From the NCBI GenBank assembly GCA_034190875.2, contig CM067343.1, forward strand, positions 62,866,751-62,930,750: 64,000 nt of DNA, given 5' to 3'. Position 1 is the stretch's first letter; each line of letters begins with the position of its first letter. This document shows positions 11,547 to 25,195 of the stretch, in pieces. The notes beneath the pieces are model-generated. The model was not told where the DNA came from. It searched no databases and was given only the letters and a program-made list of their open reading frames with translations. The position numbers were made by a program, and so were the translations under genes. This stretch comes from Urechis unicinctus. Its lineage: Eukaryota > Annelida > Polychaeta > Xenopneusta > Urechidae.

Positions 11547-13367
11547 TGGTTTGGCCGATCTCGTCGACCACAAACGGCTTACGTTTACTTTTGGAATAAC
11601 CCGAGTCCCAGTAAACTGGAACAGGGAGATCCTATGGTATTCACTGATCCGAATTGAGTCTATTATGATGAGAAATCGGTTTTACAGAAACTGCCAGATA
11701 TGCTTTTGATAGGAATCACATCGTCATGAGGAAGACTTAATAATGCAGAAAAATGCAATAAACTTAAGAACTTATCGATACTTACACGATAGCAGAGACT
11801 AATCATTTGACCCTGTGTAAACAAACAGAGTAGACAAATATCCGTGGCGTTATGTGCATTTAATGAATCACTTTCGTTTGATCTCTTTGTTTTGATTTAT
11901 AATACATCATTGAGGATTTTGCTTTATCTCGATCAGCTCTTTATTGGTAACAGAATCAATATAAAACAATATGTGCCCATTCAACGAAGTGGATCACCTT
12001 CAAATGACGTGTGTTACATAACAGAAAAGAGCAACTTTAGTGATCAGAACTATCCTGCAACTCATATGCAGGTAAGTCCCACCAGGGGGCGCTGTTCCAG
12101 GTCAATGGACCCTGGTTCTTTAACCGGAAGTCGTTCACCGACAAGTTTCAAGCAGTCAGATGAGGTTACTGTAGTGATATCTAAGCGTATATAAGCGTTA
12201 TGTATGAAGAATTGCATAATCGGCTGTTGAATAAAAAAAACTTACAAACGTTCAGATGATACCATATCATTAAAGATACAACAGTTCCTCAAGGCTGATT
12301 CTGCCGCGAGCCAGTAAGTGCATTTCTTCCACCCTATTCGCTTGATACAGAACGATTGTTGCTTTGTTCTAGTCTGAACCCCATCGTACATAAATCAGAC
12401 ATCACTTCGAGTAACATTGGACAAAATCAGAAGTATGGGTTGTGAGTGAGGTGGTTGAGAATGGAGCGGGGTAGAACAGGCTGCTGTTCGTCTGGTTTAT
12501 TACATTGGCACTAAACATACTGCTAAGGCTTGACCATGTCCCTCTTTTAGGGTTCCTTATTGGCGACAGAACGATGGGTGCGTGTGGGAGGGGATGGGAG
12601 TTGGGTGGGGGGGGGTGAAGGGAAGATGATGTGATTTAAAGGCTTACGAACCACCATTAATCTCCCCATCACGTGGCTTCTCCAAACTCGACCATTCAGC
12701 GATTGAGCACTTAAAAAACGATGAGGATGATATCTTTCATCGCAGTTACTTCAACTGACATGCGTAAATAAACTGCGGTTACTGGTATCAGGGACCCCAA
12801 GCGACTATTTGACTCGATGTAAATAGTTCTAAATGGAGTGAGTCTTGCTCTGTTATAGCTGTCCATGACTAACCATCGCATGTTGTTGCATCGGTGTGAT
12901 GTCTTTTTTAGTGCATAGTTTCCATACTCTATAGGACATTAGCATTGTGTTGGAATTAGACCCAGGTTTGTGGGAATTGTGACCTGTTGTTTGGACCTTG
13001 TGTTAGAACGTAGCACGTTAGGGGTGGCGTTTACTCATCGCTGTCATTCATCACACCCTGTGCATGCCCGTCAATGATAGAGACCAAGTTAACCCTGTCC
13101 TAACATTTCAGGATTGAGTTACAAAACTAAGCCCTACGACTCAGCAGCAGATCCCACAGGTAATGCTTTGCTCCCTATCAATTGATACCCTCTTCCCCGC
13201 CCCACTCCGACAAGCACCACACGGTAACACGAGCCCGCTCGCCCCCCGCCCCCTCCCCCTTATGCCCGTATATCTATCTATTCGTCATCAACCTCTTCAC
13301 TTGTAGTTCGAATATTTGCGTTGGTCCACACATATTAATGCACTTCATAAGTTTCATATTCACAACA

Positions 13368-13517
<150 letters not shown>

Positions 13518-14739
13518 GGATATTGAGGTACACATTTGATGGTAGGTTATGATAAAACGTAGATAGGTTGAATACCAACAAACTCGCACCTCTCTCTAAC
13601 AATACCTTTCTCAGTACCCAGCAAACAACAGGTGAAAATCTTGCTCAGTAAGTGATTAAAATGTTTTATAAAATAGCTCGTTGATTATAAACCAAAGCTC
13701 CTATATTATTGGACATGAAGGATTGGTCTGGGGTTGGATGAGTCGGCAGGGAGTGCCAGAACTATAAGTTAAGGTGCACTTAACTACAGACACCTAATCC
13801 AATTCATTCAATGAGTGCGTTTCCCGAGCGATAGTGACATGTATAAGAATATATGTTTTTACATCAATCAGAACACTGCCGAACGCGCTCGCTGGGTGCC
13901 AATGCTCTTAACGACCAGTCGCTTTGGCTCCCAAAACATTTAACCTCGATAAAAAAGATTCTCAGCTACCTATCAAACATAACCTGAGTGTCTAAACCCG
14001 CTGTTCAATTAAGTTTATCCTGACGAGATATCCGTGACGTTGACAGTTGAGATTTATGTTCACGTAAGAATCAGTAGCTCTTCAACAGTAATGTGTCGGG
14101 TTTTTTTCCTGAGCCGACTTGTCAACTTAAGTTAAATCCAGGCTTAATCAACAGTAGTCAGACGTACCTTTATATGCAAACCACGATTCGCTGGTCGTGA
14201 AATGAAAACTCTACTCAGATACATCCTTGTCATTTCAGTATGATCTCACGATCTGATGTTGAGTTATGTGTGAATGCGTGTTTCATAGTGTTGAGTGCCA
14301 AATTGATAACAAACCCACCCTTCATCATAACGTACCCTCTCAGTCATCAGTCGATGGAGTAACCCCCTACAGCTTATATTAATTATAAACCCCAGTTTCC
14401 CAGATCCACAAGTGACCTACATGTCACCTGCCACTTCCCCCCTCTCCTCATACATACCCCATATTCCAGAGCCACATGACCTTCCTGCCCAGGCAACGCC
14501 TGATAGCCCAAACCCTCACAGACCTGGCTACCGCATGTGGCATGAGAATTGGGATGGCGTGCCTTAGTCGTTGAGGGAAGCAATTTATATTTAAAAAGGA
14601 GTTCTCTCCTGGCCTCCGAGCTCAACACATCTCTCTCTTAAGTTTAGGCTAAGTTACATCTGAAATTCGAAATTGAAGTCAACAAAATAAAGTTCAAGTT
14701 TGTATAAACCCTACACCTGGAGTTCGATTCTTTACTTAA

Positions 14740-14975
14740 TACAAGTGCGTATCGTGTGCATCTCAACACCACAGATCACGTTACGACAATAGGCTTTGTG
14801 AACCGTATTCCCACATTGGAGCACTGATCTACAAGGTCGAGACACACCAGCACGTAGAGCAGAACTCCTAACCAATGGTTTCACTGGCTTTATGAAGGAA
14901 CCAAGATCGAAAACATGGCATTGCGACAACTGCAAATCAAACAGCACTAAGAGAAAACGACCGAGGAGACAATGA
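14740..14975 (+). pseudogene. Broken Cys/His-finger remnant, copy 2
   Basis: Duplicate of the remnant at 3056-3291 with the same stop and frame change. One Leu in the ALLYK stretch is Ile here. It shows no sign of being repaired or selected, and no upstream start or downstream exon could be linked to it. Confidence 0.3.
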
Positions 14976-17589
14976 CTTTCCTTATTTTTCTTATTTTGCT
15001 ATATGAAATTCTTGATGTGGGTGCAACATCTGTAAATAAGTTGAAATTAAATGGATGTTACACTAAACAGATCAAACATTTGTTAAGTTGTTTTTTCACG
15101 AAACATGGAACCGAACAATCAAAGAAGACCAATCAGAAAGTGTTTGTCATATTCTTTATTGTATGGACACCTCGACTCTACCTCAGGATGGGATAAAAAA
15201 AAGCTTGGCTTTTCCCTCGCGATTTTTCATCACATTGTGGCTCTTGCAAGTCCCATCATCCCAGTCGTCATCATGCTATATTCGTACTAGGTGCGGAAAA
15301 CAATCGCGACAAAAGCCTGTAGCCTTTCGAATGTTCTTTTCTTGCTCAGCAAACCCTTCGTTTGCTTCCACCTCGAACAAAATAGTGGATTCATTGCCAG
15401 ACGCAGCGACGGTGGCGCCCTCGGCAAAATGCCTGTGTGTGAAAGAATTGGGAGTTTAAGTTTAAAGTTATACTCTAGTTATTAATATTGTTGTGCCATC
15501 TTATAAAATCATGTTGGTGCACTAATTTTGGTGACGTCAGAGGCGCCAGCCTTACACCAGATAGTTTGCTGTTTACATTGCGCTTGCTGCGAGGGAAGGA
15601 ACTTGTCGTCGAAGTTTCATTAATTGTTGCTTAAGAATATGGCGCTCTGTATTGATTTCGGGTGTAACCACAAAATTAAACATTTGAAGCAGCGAATTAG
15701 GATCTTCAGGTAGCCGTCTGGTTTTCCAGGATAAATCAAGATCGATGAAAACAATGACAAGAAATAGATCAGTTCATTTGATGTCGGATCATAATTCCAA
15801 TAGAACTCCACATTTCAGTCATTATGATTGCTTGATGTTTATGATACTTATCAAGTTACATTTAGGTAGTTTGTTTTACTTTCATTCTTCGAAGAACAAT
15901 GTAAGACTGATATGCAGGTAGCGTCACACAACTTGGTTGTAATAAAGTCATGGTCATGGTGGGTGACCTGGAATATCTCTAAATGTGGCCATATGTTAAG
16001 TTAGCATCTGGTAGTCTCATATGCTTTCAGACCTCATGTGTAGTATTTTTGTGACGGTTTTAAAGATAGTCGTTTATGAATATACGTGACGGGTTGTATT
16101 TGCTTGATTTGTGATGACAGTATAGCATAGCTTGAATTTAGTGTCCATTCAATCACAAAACAAATACATTATATTTACAGCCTCAAACATTCGTCACTCG
16201 TGATTCTCTTGTCGATTTGTCTTGACGTTCACCAAATACAGAGGTTAATATGCATTAATCACTGGTCCTGTGTAATCCCCGGATCGTAAAAGCTCAGACA
16301 AAGTCAAAGCAGCGCATAACAAAAGTATGTGCCCATTTATTATGGGCAGTAGGGTATGTGAGTTTCAACACTGGATGAGCTGTTTGCAGATATAGATAGG
16401 ATGGTCAGGTATAGCTTATTTAGTGCAGGAAAATGACAGACACAATAGGGGATTTTGAACTAGGAATGCTATACTATTTGACTCATTTGTGATTTATAAT
16501 TACGGCGATGCATGTAATCAGCCGGAGGTTGTTAATTATGCGACAAAGTGTATACGTTTAATTCTAAAAAACTAGCTGTAGTTATAATAGGGGTGAGGTG
16601 TTGTCGTTGTGTGGCCACTAAAATGTTGGAAGGCGTCAACCAAGGTAGTCAACCCAATGCAACTCATAGGTTTTCTGAAGACATAGGTGCCAATTGCTTG
16701 TCCCAGAGCAGCCATAGTTCCTTACTTCAGAGTGAATGGCATGAGGCAAATTAAATATATTACCAAAGAAACAACAAAACGCATTATGTTCTGGACTGAG
16801 CATATGCTGATTAAAAGTGCAATTATACGAAAACGAGCAGCACATTTGAATCAATGTCTGAACACTGAAAAGAGCCTTGTACCTAAATGGGGCTTGACTC
16901 GGCGAATAGGATTGTAATGAAGCATTTCACACCTTGCTTAAGCTCAGTCAGACTTATGACCTACGTTTATCAAAAACCGCGTAGAAAGTTCTGTACCCTA
17001 CGTGATTCATACCTTCTTACCCCAGATTTAGTGTTGCCAAGCTATTACATTAACAATAAGGTTGTGTTATTCATTGTATTGATGAATGCATGATGCATTT
17101 ATATCATCCTCCTCGCATGAAAATCGTTTATGCAAGACTCCATCATGGCGCTGTAGCATGACGAAATACTTAGTGATTGCCTATATGCGTGTCAAAAATG
17201 GCCGTACCCAGCCACAATCCAATCCTTTTATAAACTAAACGGGAGCAGCGAACGAGGCCTCTGTTTTACTAGCAGACGCAAAGCGTTTAGCAACTAGCAG
17301 ACCAGTCAAAGTCAATAGTTTAATAGGTACCCACGCATACGCAGAAAAAATACCGCTGTGATCAGGCACACCTATTCTGGTAAATTGCAACGACTAATTA
17401 TCAAATATATATGATCTTAGATGCCAGGAAAAAGAACATATACCAGCAACAGCATAGGGTTGTCTGATATCATACTGTAACATAATGCTATCATATTCTG
17501 ACACTTTTCTGGTCGCATTGGCTATTTAAGGCTAAGCCATTAGATAAGAATAGAGCAGGTACCAGTCAACCCGTTGAGCTCAATTTGCC

Positions 17590-17832
17590 ATGGAATACTC
17601 CTCGGGTGTGTTGCTGTCTCTGGCTTACAACGTCAGGGGTATAGCAGACGCTGGCAATTTAATGACGAGGCAGTGTGGTGCAACGGCAATGAATCTAATA
17701 GCTAACGTCGATAATCCGTTAGCGAGCTACAGAAGCGATTCCGACGTATTTCCGTTTGAGATCCTCATTGGGTTACACGTGTTGAGCCGAGCACAACCAT
17801 TCAAATGTTATCGCGCATTATTCATGCAATAG
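17590..17832 (+). CDS. Possible short gene or first exon, unrecognised
   Basis: An 80-codon ORF starts at an ATG in a good context (TTGCCATGGAA). A TATTTAAGG box-like element lies about 65 bases upstream and the composition is more GC-rich than the surroundings. The protein starts MEYSSGVLLSLAYNVRG and shows no known motif. A GGGTTACACG near 17770 could be a splice donor, so this may be the first exon of a longer gene. Support is weak. Confidence 0.25.
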   Translation: MEYSSGVLLSLAYNVRGIADAGNLMTRQCGATAMNLIANVDNPLASYRSDSDVFPFEILIGLHVLSRAQPFKCYRALFMQ

Positions 17833-19478
17833 GATTTAAGGACAGATAAATTACGCTTCATATGCAGCGAATCAAACAACATCCAGGGCGCCATCCCGAT
17901 CAGCTTGGCTTGTTTTAAAAAAGGCAACATATAGTCAGCCATTTAATGCGTAGTTCTTTTATGGTATTAGCTACATAATACAATCGATGCAAGACATGAA
18001 TCTAGCTATCAAGTGCGTGCTTGCGTGAGAGCTCTAAGCAGACAGATTCCACTGCTACAACTAGGTACTATTTGATGAAGTGAAGATGAATAATTATATT
18101 TGCTATGAGATATAAGCAATAGGTTAACCTGACCGACAAGTTTGGGTAAGAAATGCATCATGAAGGAATTATCATTTCTTATGGCTATTTATAAAACATT
18201 CAATTAAAGATGCCGCAAACCATCACCATTCCAACATTGCTTTTAAGATAAATTAGATTACAGACTTTGCTCAATCTATCAACTGCATGTCACCCCAAAG
18301 TATGGGTGCGCGTTATCGCAAAAAGTGTCTTCCATTCTCCTGGGTAAATTATCAATCGATATATCAGCATTACCTCACCTGTAGTTACCAAGTAAACACT
18401 TGTGCCAAAGCTCGTTATTCAACCGGACATTGTTGCATTTATATGGTGTCATCGCGTGTATAAACGCTCGAACAAGGTGTGTTGACCTGCTTTGTTCGCA
18501 AATTGACAGACTAGTAAAACGTGAGGCTTTTGCTCGAATGAATATTTCGACAAACTAAATTAATAGATGTGACATAACTATTTGTGTTTTCCAACGCCAA
18601 GCGCTGGTCTCCTCGCACGACCTTTTAGCACCTGTGTAATGACTGACGTAGTTCTCGGGGACGTCTAAGGCGGAGGGAGCCTCGAGTGTGGGTGGGCGCT
18701 CTCTATATACCAATTAAACTACATCGGTTTGACAGAATTTGGGTCAAGTGACCTAGAATCTATAGGTCGAAACAGGTCAAGTACCTAATGATTTATGTCA
18801 TTCAAGTGGTGGTATCAGATTTCAATTAAACATAAATACTTCACATCACACGAACATATGCTATGGCTTCAATCGGTCTTAACTCTTTGAACCTGACTAC
18901 GTCAAACCTACTGTCCAAACGAGATCCTTAACGGCAATTAAACAAATATAAATGTCTGTCGTTGACATTGAGCAATATGCCAGGTGTAAGTCTGGCCTAG
19001 CGATGACCGCTACTGGGCATCTAGAGGTCACGCGACAAGAGGCAGCTGCCGAGCCTCAGGTCATAATATACAATGTAATGCAGTGATCATGTCGCTTAAA
19101 TGGCAAAACTTCCAGTGACTAGATGTCATCCCACGGTAGAAAAGTAATCGCATATGTAATGATGTCTGAAAGAATATAGCCAAGATATACACATCAATAC
19201 CAAATTATCTTTTAATTATACTATCGGAATATATCGGACTTTGCTTCCTAGCAAAGCAAATTTTGAGGTTAAATAGAGGTTATATGTTTCGAATGTATTA
19301 CAAATATGCATTCTTCTGAAGCGCAAATTGATTAATGAAATGATATTACAGCTAAATGTGACATCACACTGATGGCAACAGATTCATCATCATCATCATC
19401 ATCGCCATAAGGTGAGAGGCAGAGGATAAAGGATATGCAGGACACTTGCAGAAGATCGTATCTTACCATCAACCATAC
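17833..19478. other. Non-coding, nothing recognised
   Basis: Only short ORFs. A small ATC repeat lies at 19382-19406. Confidence 0.5.
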
Positions 19479-19721
19479 TCAATGGTACCAATAGTGTGCT
19501 CTAGGAGAGCTTGGGATGTGGTCACTATTATTTACTGCGGCAGTTGAAAACAGTTGAGAAGGACAGATAGCTTTTTCCATTTCGTAGAAATGGCAGATCT
19601 TTTTTCCAAGTTCTGGGGAGATGCCCACCAATGAAACGCACAGTTCAAGGTCAAGGAGGGTGTCCACAAAGTCTCGTTTGCGGGTTGTCGTTGGGATTAT
19701 ATGGCCAGGCATGCCGTGCAT
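19479..19721 (-). CDS. Unrecognised 80-codon ORF, possible exon
   Basis: The minus-strand ORF begins MHGMPGHIIPTTTRKRDF and has balanced amino-acid use (DTLLDLELCVSLVGISPELGKK). It has no known motif and no clear splice partner. It is listed only because its composition is less biased than its neighbours. Confidence 0.15.
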   Translation of the reverse strand: MHGMPGHIIPTTTRKRDFVDTLLDLELCVSLVGISPELGKKICHFYEMEKAICPSQLFSTAAVNNSDHIPSSPRAHYWYH

Positions 19722-19953
19722 CTACATTAGATTAGATTTTAATAAACATAGGATGTAGATGAGTATTGCTTCTCAAAACCACTTCATACTAATCATCATC
19801 CAGCTGAGGCAATCGATGCATATTGTCACTGATGATCTGAGTAAATGAAAGAGACCCAAAGTAAAGTTATAACAACTAAGCACAAATCATATACAGCTGT
19901 TCTTAAGTGAATAATACAAACGCTACTTTCTTGACGCATGGATTTGCGGCTAT

Positions 19954-20329
19954 GCTCTGCTTCGATAACTCGTGTCGCTTTTACTCGCGAATCTGCATTA
20001 CTCGCACTCAGGTCTTGGACCCGCGAGTTATCTTTACAAATTAGGAATAAAATTATTGACATCCGCCATCCTTAATAGCATGCTTTCACAACTCGCTTCC
20101 ACGGGGAATAAGGTGAGAATAACCCGACGCTTATAATAAAATTTGTTTTCAATCCTTTTAGCATCCTACTGACAATTTTTACCCGCGAAAAAAGCGGGTG
20201 CCGCTCAAAGCTAGGTTTCACTCTGTTCAATAGGGCGCTCGTTTCGCCCCAAATATGCAAACTCGCGTTTTCTTTTACTCGCGGCTCCGATATATGGGTC
20301 CGGACTGGCGCGAGTTATCGAGGTAGAGC
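19954..20329. mobile_element. MITE-like element with imperfect terminal inverted repeats
   Basis: The left end GCTCTGCTTCGATAACTCG (19954-19972) matches the reverse complement of the right end (20311-20329) at 17 of 19 positions. The interior (376 bp overall) is rich in ACTCGCG and CCCGCGA words in both orientations and has no transposase ORF. This fits a non-autonomous DNA transposon. No clear target-site duplication is visible, so the exact ends could be slightly off. Confidence 0.5.
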
Positions 20330-23021
20330 TGTTTTATGAGGACATCAATCAGGAAACGAGGATACTAAAACATGCAAACCAGTACTACAGAGATCGCCGT
20401 ATATGTAATTGTTAATTGTTCAAGCTTTACTGTGATGTCACTCAACGATAGGGGCTGATACGAGCTATTCAGTACACACCTCAACCGTAACGCTATAACA
20501 AATATGCAGAAATTTGCATGAAAAGTATTTATTATATTTCACTTATATTTATATCGAATAGATTTTTCGAATTCATATTTAATTATTCTCCATCGTATTA
20601 TTTGTGCAGTATATGAGTACATTTTGAGTAAGCCAGAATTGATATGCATTGCTTAATTTTTAATACAATATACAATGTTTGTCGCATTTGCTTGACAGCT
20701 GTTTACAGGAGTTATGATACAGAAGAACCTAGGCACAATGCATAAACAAGTCACAAGATGCGTAATGACATAAATATTGATAAGAATGTGATGTCAGAGC
20801 CTTTGAAGTAACTAAGCAGGTATTCAAGGCATCATAAATCTGTATACGGGAAGCATGATAAAAGGTGTTTGCATAATCAATAGACTTCCCGTCTTTCGAG
20901 TCTGGTTATCCAGACACAGTATCGCGTCGTTAGGTCGTGACTCGAACTATTACGCTCCTATATGAACCAGAAGGAAGCTTATGGAAATACTGCATGTCAT
21001 TTGCTGTGATGCTTAAGCGCTCTTCATGTCGGGAGACTGTGCATAAATACGCCATATGAGGCGCTGTACGCAGAACATTACGGCGGACTGTCGCAACGCT
21101 ATGACCTACATTCAGTCAAGATACACGCATGTATTCACAATTATTTTGAGCATGCATTAGCCCTATGTATAAAATCAATAATTGATATAATTGCTTTCTT
21201 AATGTTTTGTGAGTGGGTTTCAAATGAATTAGTACCATGGTATCCCCAGAGCTTGATGAATACTATTGCTAATAAATAATATTTTGGATCATTGGTTTCC
21301 ATAGGGGATATATATGGAAAATATTGATACTCCTGGACAGTAACCATTAAACACGATTTTGGTACGAACGCTTATTGAAAGTGTTGTTAAACCGGTTTAT
21401 TTCACTATCCACTGGAACTGTTTCATGTATTGTATGTTTATATAAAGTGAATGCGATAGCGTAGAATTACTCTCTTATGTTTGATTTCCTGAATATCGTC
21501 ACCTCAATTGTAGCCATAAGCGGGCTGGACAAACAGTAATCAACGCGACGGCTAGACTACGTACGCCACTGACTGCTGACGCGCGCTCATGGCGCGTTGA
21601 GGTATTGTTCATTGTAAGTTCATTCAGGCTTTAGTTAAAGCACTGCTGATAAAAATCTTGTAAGCGCTGTATGTCGCCTTCGCAGCATTCATCTTCCCTA
21701 ACTCAACATAATCTACCAATCCCTGCCCCTACCCTTCTGAAATTATCGAATTCAGTGTCTTTGGTCGGACAGCAAAATGTGCTTACAACAAGGAAATCAA
21801 CCATGAAATGACTCGTTATTGACCAGACGTATACTTTTATTTGACTAAAATCGCTCCATAAGTGCATTATCAGATCAGCTGACCGTGCATTAGCGGCCTC
21901 GATTAGGGAGGTGTGCAACTTGAGCGCTTGCAACCACGACCGAGTCTTCGAAGTCGGCGAATGCACCCTCCTTCCCGTATAACAGTACACGCGGTCACTG
22001 CTCGACTGCGGGTGCCGGAGATCCGTTGGTTATTTGATCTCACGGCCGTCGAATATATCGTGGATCCCTGACCCGGAACCTCAGGTTCCCTAAAGCCATT
22101 GCCTTTGATAAACAGTTGCTAAGGTCAATGGGCCGTTTGTTGGAGTGCTTACTTCGACCACACCACACACAGATGCTGCCACATAGCATGGTACCGCGCG
22201 TTCCACTCGCTTCTCTTTTGTGCTTTCGACATCAACAAATGCTAGATCTAAACATCGTTCTTGCCACATGTAGCTAATGTATCAACAAAAGAAAACACAA
22301 ATATCTACACATCATCCGTCACTGAAGGCAAGACTTTGTTGTAAGCTCTCTGTCTTTGTTCTTGAGGAAAATTTGTAAACATTGCCACTCAAACATCGTA
22401 TACAATTTATCCATCAAGTGTTCATTGAATGCTGGTTTATACACCTGGTGCTTGAGAATAAACAGAAGATACACATTATGTCATCAATGTTTGTGTCGGT
22501 CATCAAGCTACATACAAAAATGGTCATAGAAATAATGTGAACAATCCAAGCCCACGCAACATCGGATTTACAGAGCATATGCAGCGATGATAGTTTTATA
22601 TATATATATGTAATATGTTTGTCATTGAAGAAATAAAACCACTGAGTCTTAGCTCTTAAGATTGACACAGGCACCTTATCTAATCATGCGTCATGCATTC
22701 CGCATGTTGTTTGCTCATTGCTGACGAATGTTTAAACAAATGCAACATTGATCACGGCGTTGTGGAACAATGATTAATCGGCTACTGGTAGAGCTGCTTC
22801 ATTCTGAGGTAAATTAGTGAAGAACCACAATGCCAGGTGCAAATATCTCTGACGAATATCAAAACATGAGTGTGGGAAAGCAACTAATCCCCATCATCTT
22901 TCACCTATCAGCATCTGCACTCAGTTTAGGCAAACATCGAGTTAATCATTCTTATATTCAACACTGCCAAAGGTAAATTTGCCGCAAACAAGACAAAAGC
23001 ATATATTGTCCTAAGCACTGT
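20330..23021. other. Mostly non-coding
   Basis: No gene recognised. A short stretch at 20848-20900 resembles the start of dispersed repeat X (see 41878). The ORF on the minus strand at 21703-21990 has no motif and was not accepted. Confidence 0.5.
20848..20900 (+). repeat. Fragment of dispersed repeat X
   Basis: Shares GGAAGC...AGGTGTTTGCATAATCAATAGACTTCC with the starts of the X copies at 28476, 41878 and 42475. Only about 50 bases are shared. Confidence 0.55.
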
Positions 23022-23205
23022 ACCATACCAAACCGAACAATATCATACCGTATCATGCCATACATACTCTACCACACAATGCCTACTCATACCATACCAA
23101 ACTATAGCAAACCACACGATGCGTTATCATACCATACCATACTAGTCCACACCACACAATACAAACTCATATCATACCTTACCGTACAATACCAGCAAAC
23201 CACAT
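23022..23205 (+). repeat. ATACC-based minisatellite
   Basis: Degenerate array of CATACCATACC and CACACAAT words. A higher-order period of roughly 60-70 bp can be made out from the recurring CACACAAT...CTCATA...ATACC pattern. No coding content. Confidence 0.8.
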
Positions 23206-24063
23206 AACCTGTTTTTTGTGGATAACGAATGTTTTAATCGTGTGATTCATCATGCACTGAATATGTACAGCTGTGTTGCACTAACTATCATAAATAAGCA
23301 TTAATGGGCTACCAGGCTAACAAAGCGTAGCTGTCGGAGTAAGAGTATACCGACGGTACTCGCCTTTGTGGGAGCATTGGCAAGTAAATCAGCCCAAGGC
23401 TTCGCTATTTATCCTCACGTGTGAATGGCACTTAAAGGCTCTGTCATTCAGTTGCTGACACTTCGGTATATGTTGGTCGCATTTGTGCATCTTCGTTCCA
23501 AAAATATACATTTTATAACCATTAAAAAATGAACAAGTTACTTCCAAATGGTATCTTGCACTACGCTGCGTTGTTTGCCACTCACCCCATTGTTTGAGCA
23601 ACAGCACCCTTGATTTGTTTTTCCTTTGCATTGGTAAGAGGCGGCTGTTATGTTTGTAGCTAAGAGGCACATTGTGTGGCATAAGTCAGTTGCAGCTGCT
23701 GTATATTGATACTGAAAATATTATGGGGCGATTTATAGGTTTAGTTTGCTAAATATGAAGAAAAAAACATCTACCCTGTCCTCGACAGTAAAAGCCACGC
23801 GTCAGATTGGTTGCTTCTATGCTCATTATAACAAACAACTCTAGTGTCTGGCAGACTTTATCTTGTTTGTGGCATTGGGAGCTACTCTGAGTTAATGTAA
23901 CGGCTTTGGCGCAGTGAATTTTCGAAGACAGTGTCACTTATGCCGTCAGTGACGGTAGAGGTGGTCATAATACGCACGCTCGATTCAGACAAAACAACAA
24001 TAGTTGGGTAGTGTTTTAATTGACCCACAAGAAGATCGGCAATACACAACTGAAATAACGTAT

Positions 24064-24111
24064 ACATACACACAGACACATACATACACACACACACACG
24101 CACACACACAT
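24064..24111. repeat. (CA)n microsatellite
   Basis: CA dinucleotides interrupted by TA and GC steps; it leads directly into AT-rich repeats. Confidence 0.9.
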
Positions 24112-24645
<534 letters not shown>

Positions 24646-24979
24646 TACGTGTAAAATGAAAGTATAACGAGCTACTCAATTGCTCTCATCTTCATGATCA
24701 TTTGTGTCGAGGCTGCATAGCGGCTCTTTTCTGCGTTGATTATTACTTTATCTCATTGTTTTGAGCTGTTCAAAATTAAACTTGCGACGAAGTTCAAAGA
24801 GTAGAACGTCCTGTGAAGTGGTCGTAGGATTTGTCTGTATACCATAAGATCAAATCGAATATCCTTTGGCTATCCTAATATCCTGAAAGGAATGTCATTG
24901 GCAATTATCACAGCGTGCTACATTTATCGTAGATCAAAGCATATATGATTCTCCAGAGGTCCTGCAAGTATCAAATAAA

Positions 24980-25195
24980 ATGATGAACTTGTCCATTTTA
25001 TCCCGTGAGTTCATGATATCCTTCCCCTTTATGCTGCTGGTCATTATGCTGCACACTGCTTCAGGTTTTATTCCAAATGGCGCTTGCTGTAGTTTGAAAA
25101 ATGTAATGACTTGTCACCATATGTTACTCGGGCATGTAAACTCCTATGATTATCTCAAATGTTATTGTTCTCACGAGACTCGGTCATTCCAATAG
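24980..25195 (+). CDS. Possible small secreted Cys-rich peptide
   Basis: The 71-codon ORF starts MMNLSILSREFMIS. It has a hydrophobic core (ISFPFMLLVIMLHT) and a plausible signal-peptidase site after TASG, which would leave a mature peptide of about 43 residues with five Cys in the order CC, C, C, C (GACCSLKNVMTC, then LKCYCSH). The pattern matches no family I can name. An odd Cys count suggests either a dimer, a missing exon or a chance ORF. No TATA box or polyadenylation signal was firmly placed. Confidence 0.3.
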   Translation: MMNLSILSREFMISFPFMLLVIMLHTASGFIPNGACCSLKNVMTCHHMLLGHVNSYDYLKCYCSHETRSFQ

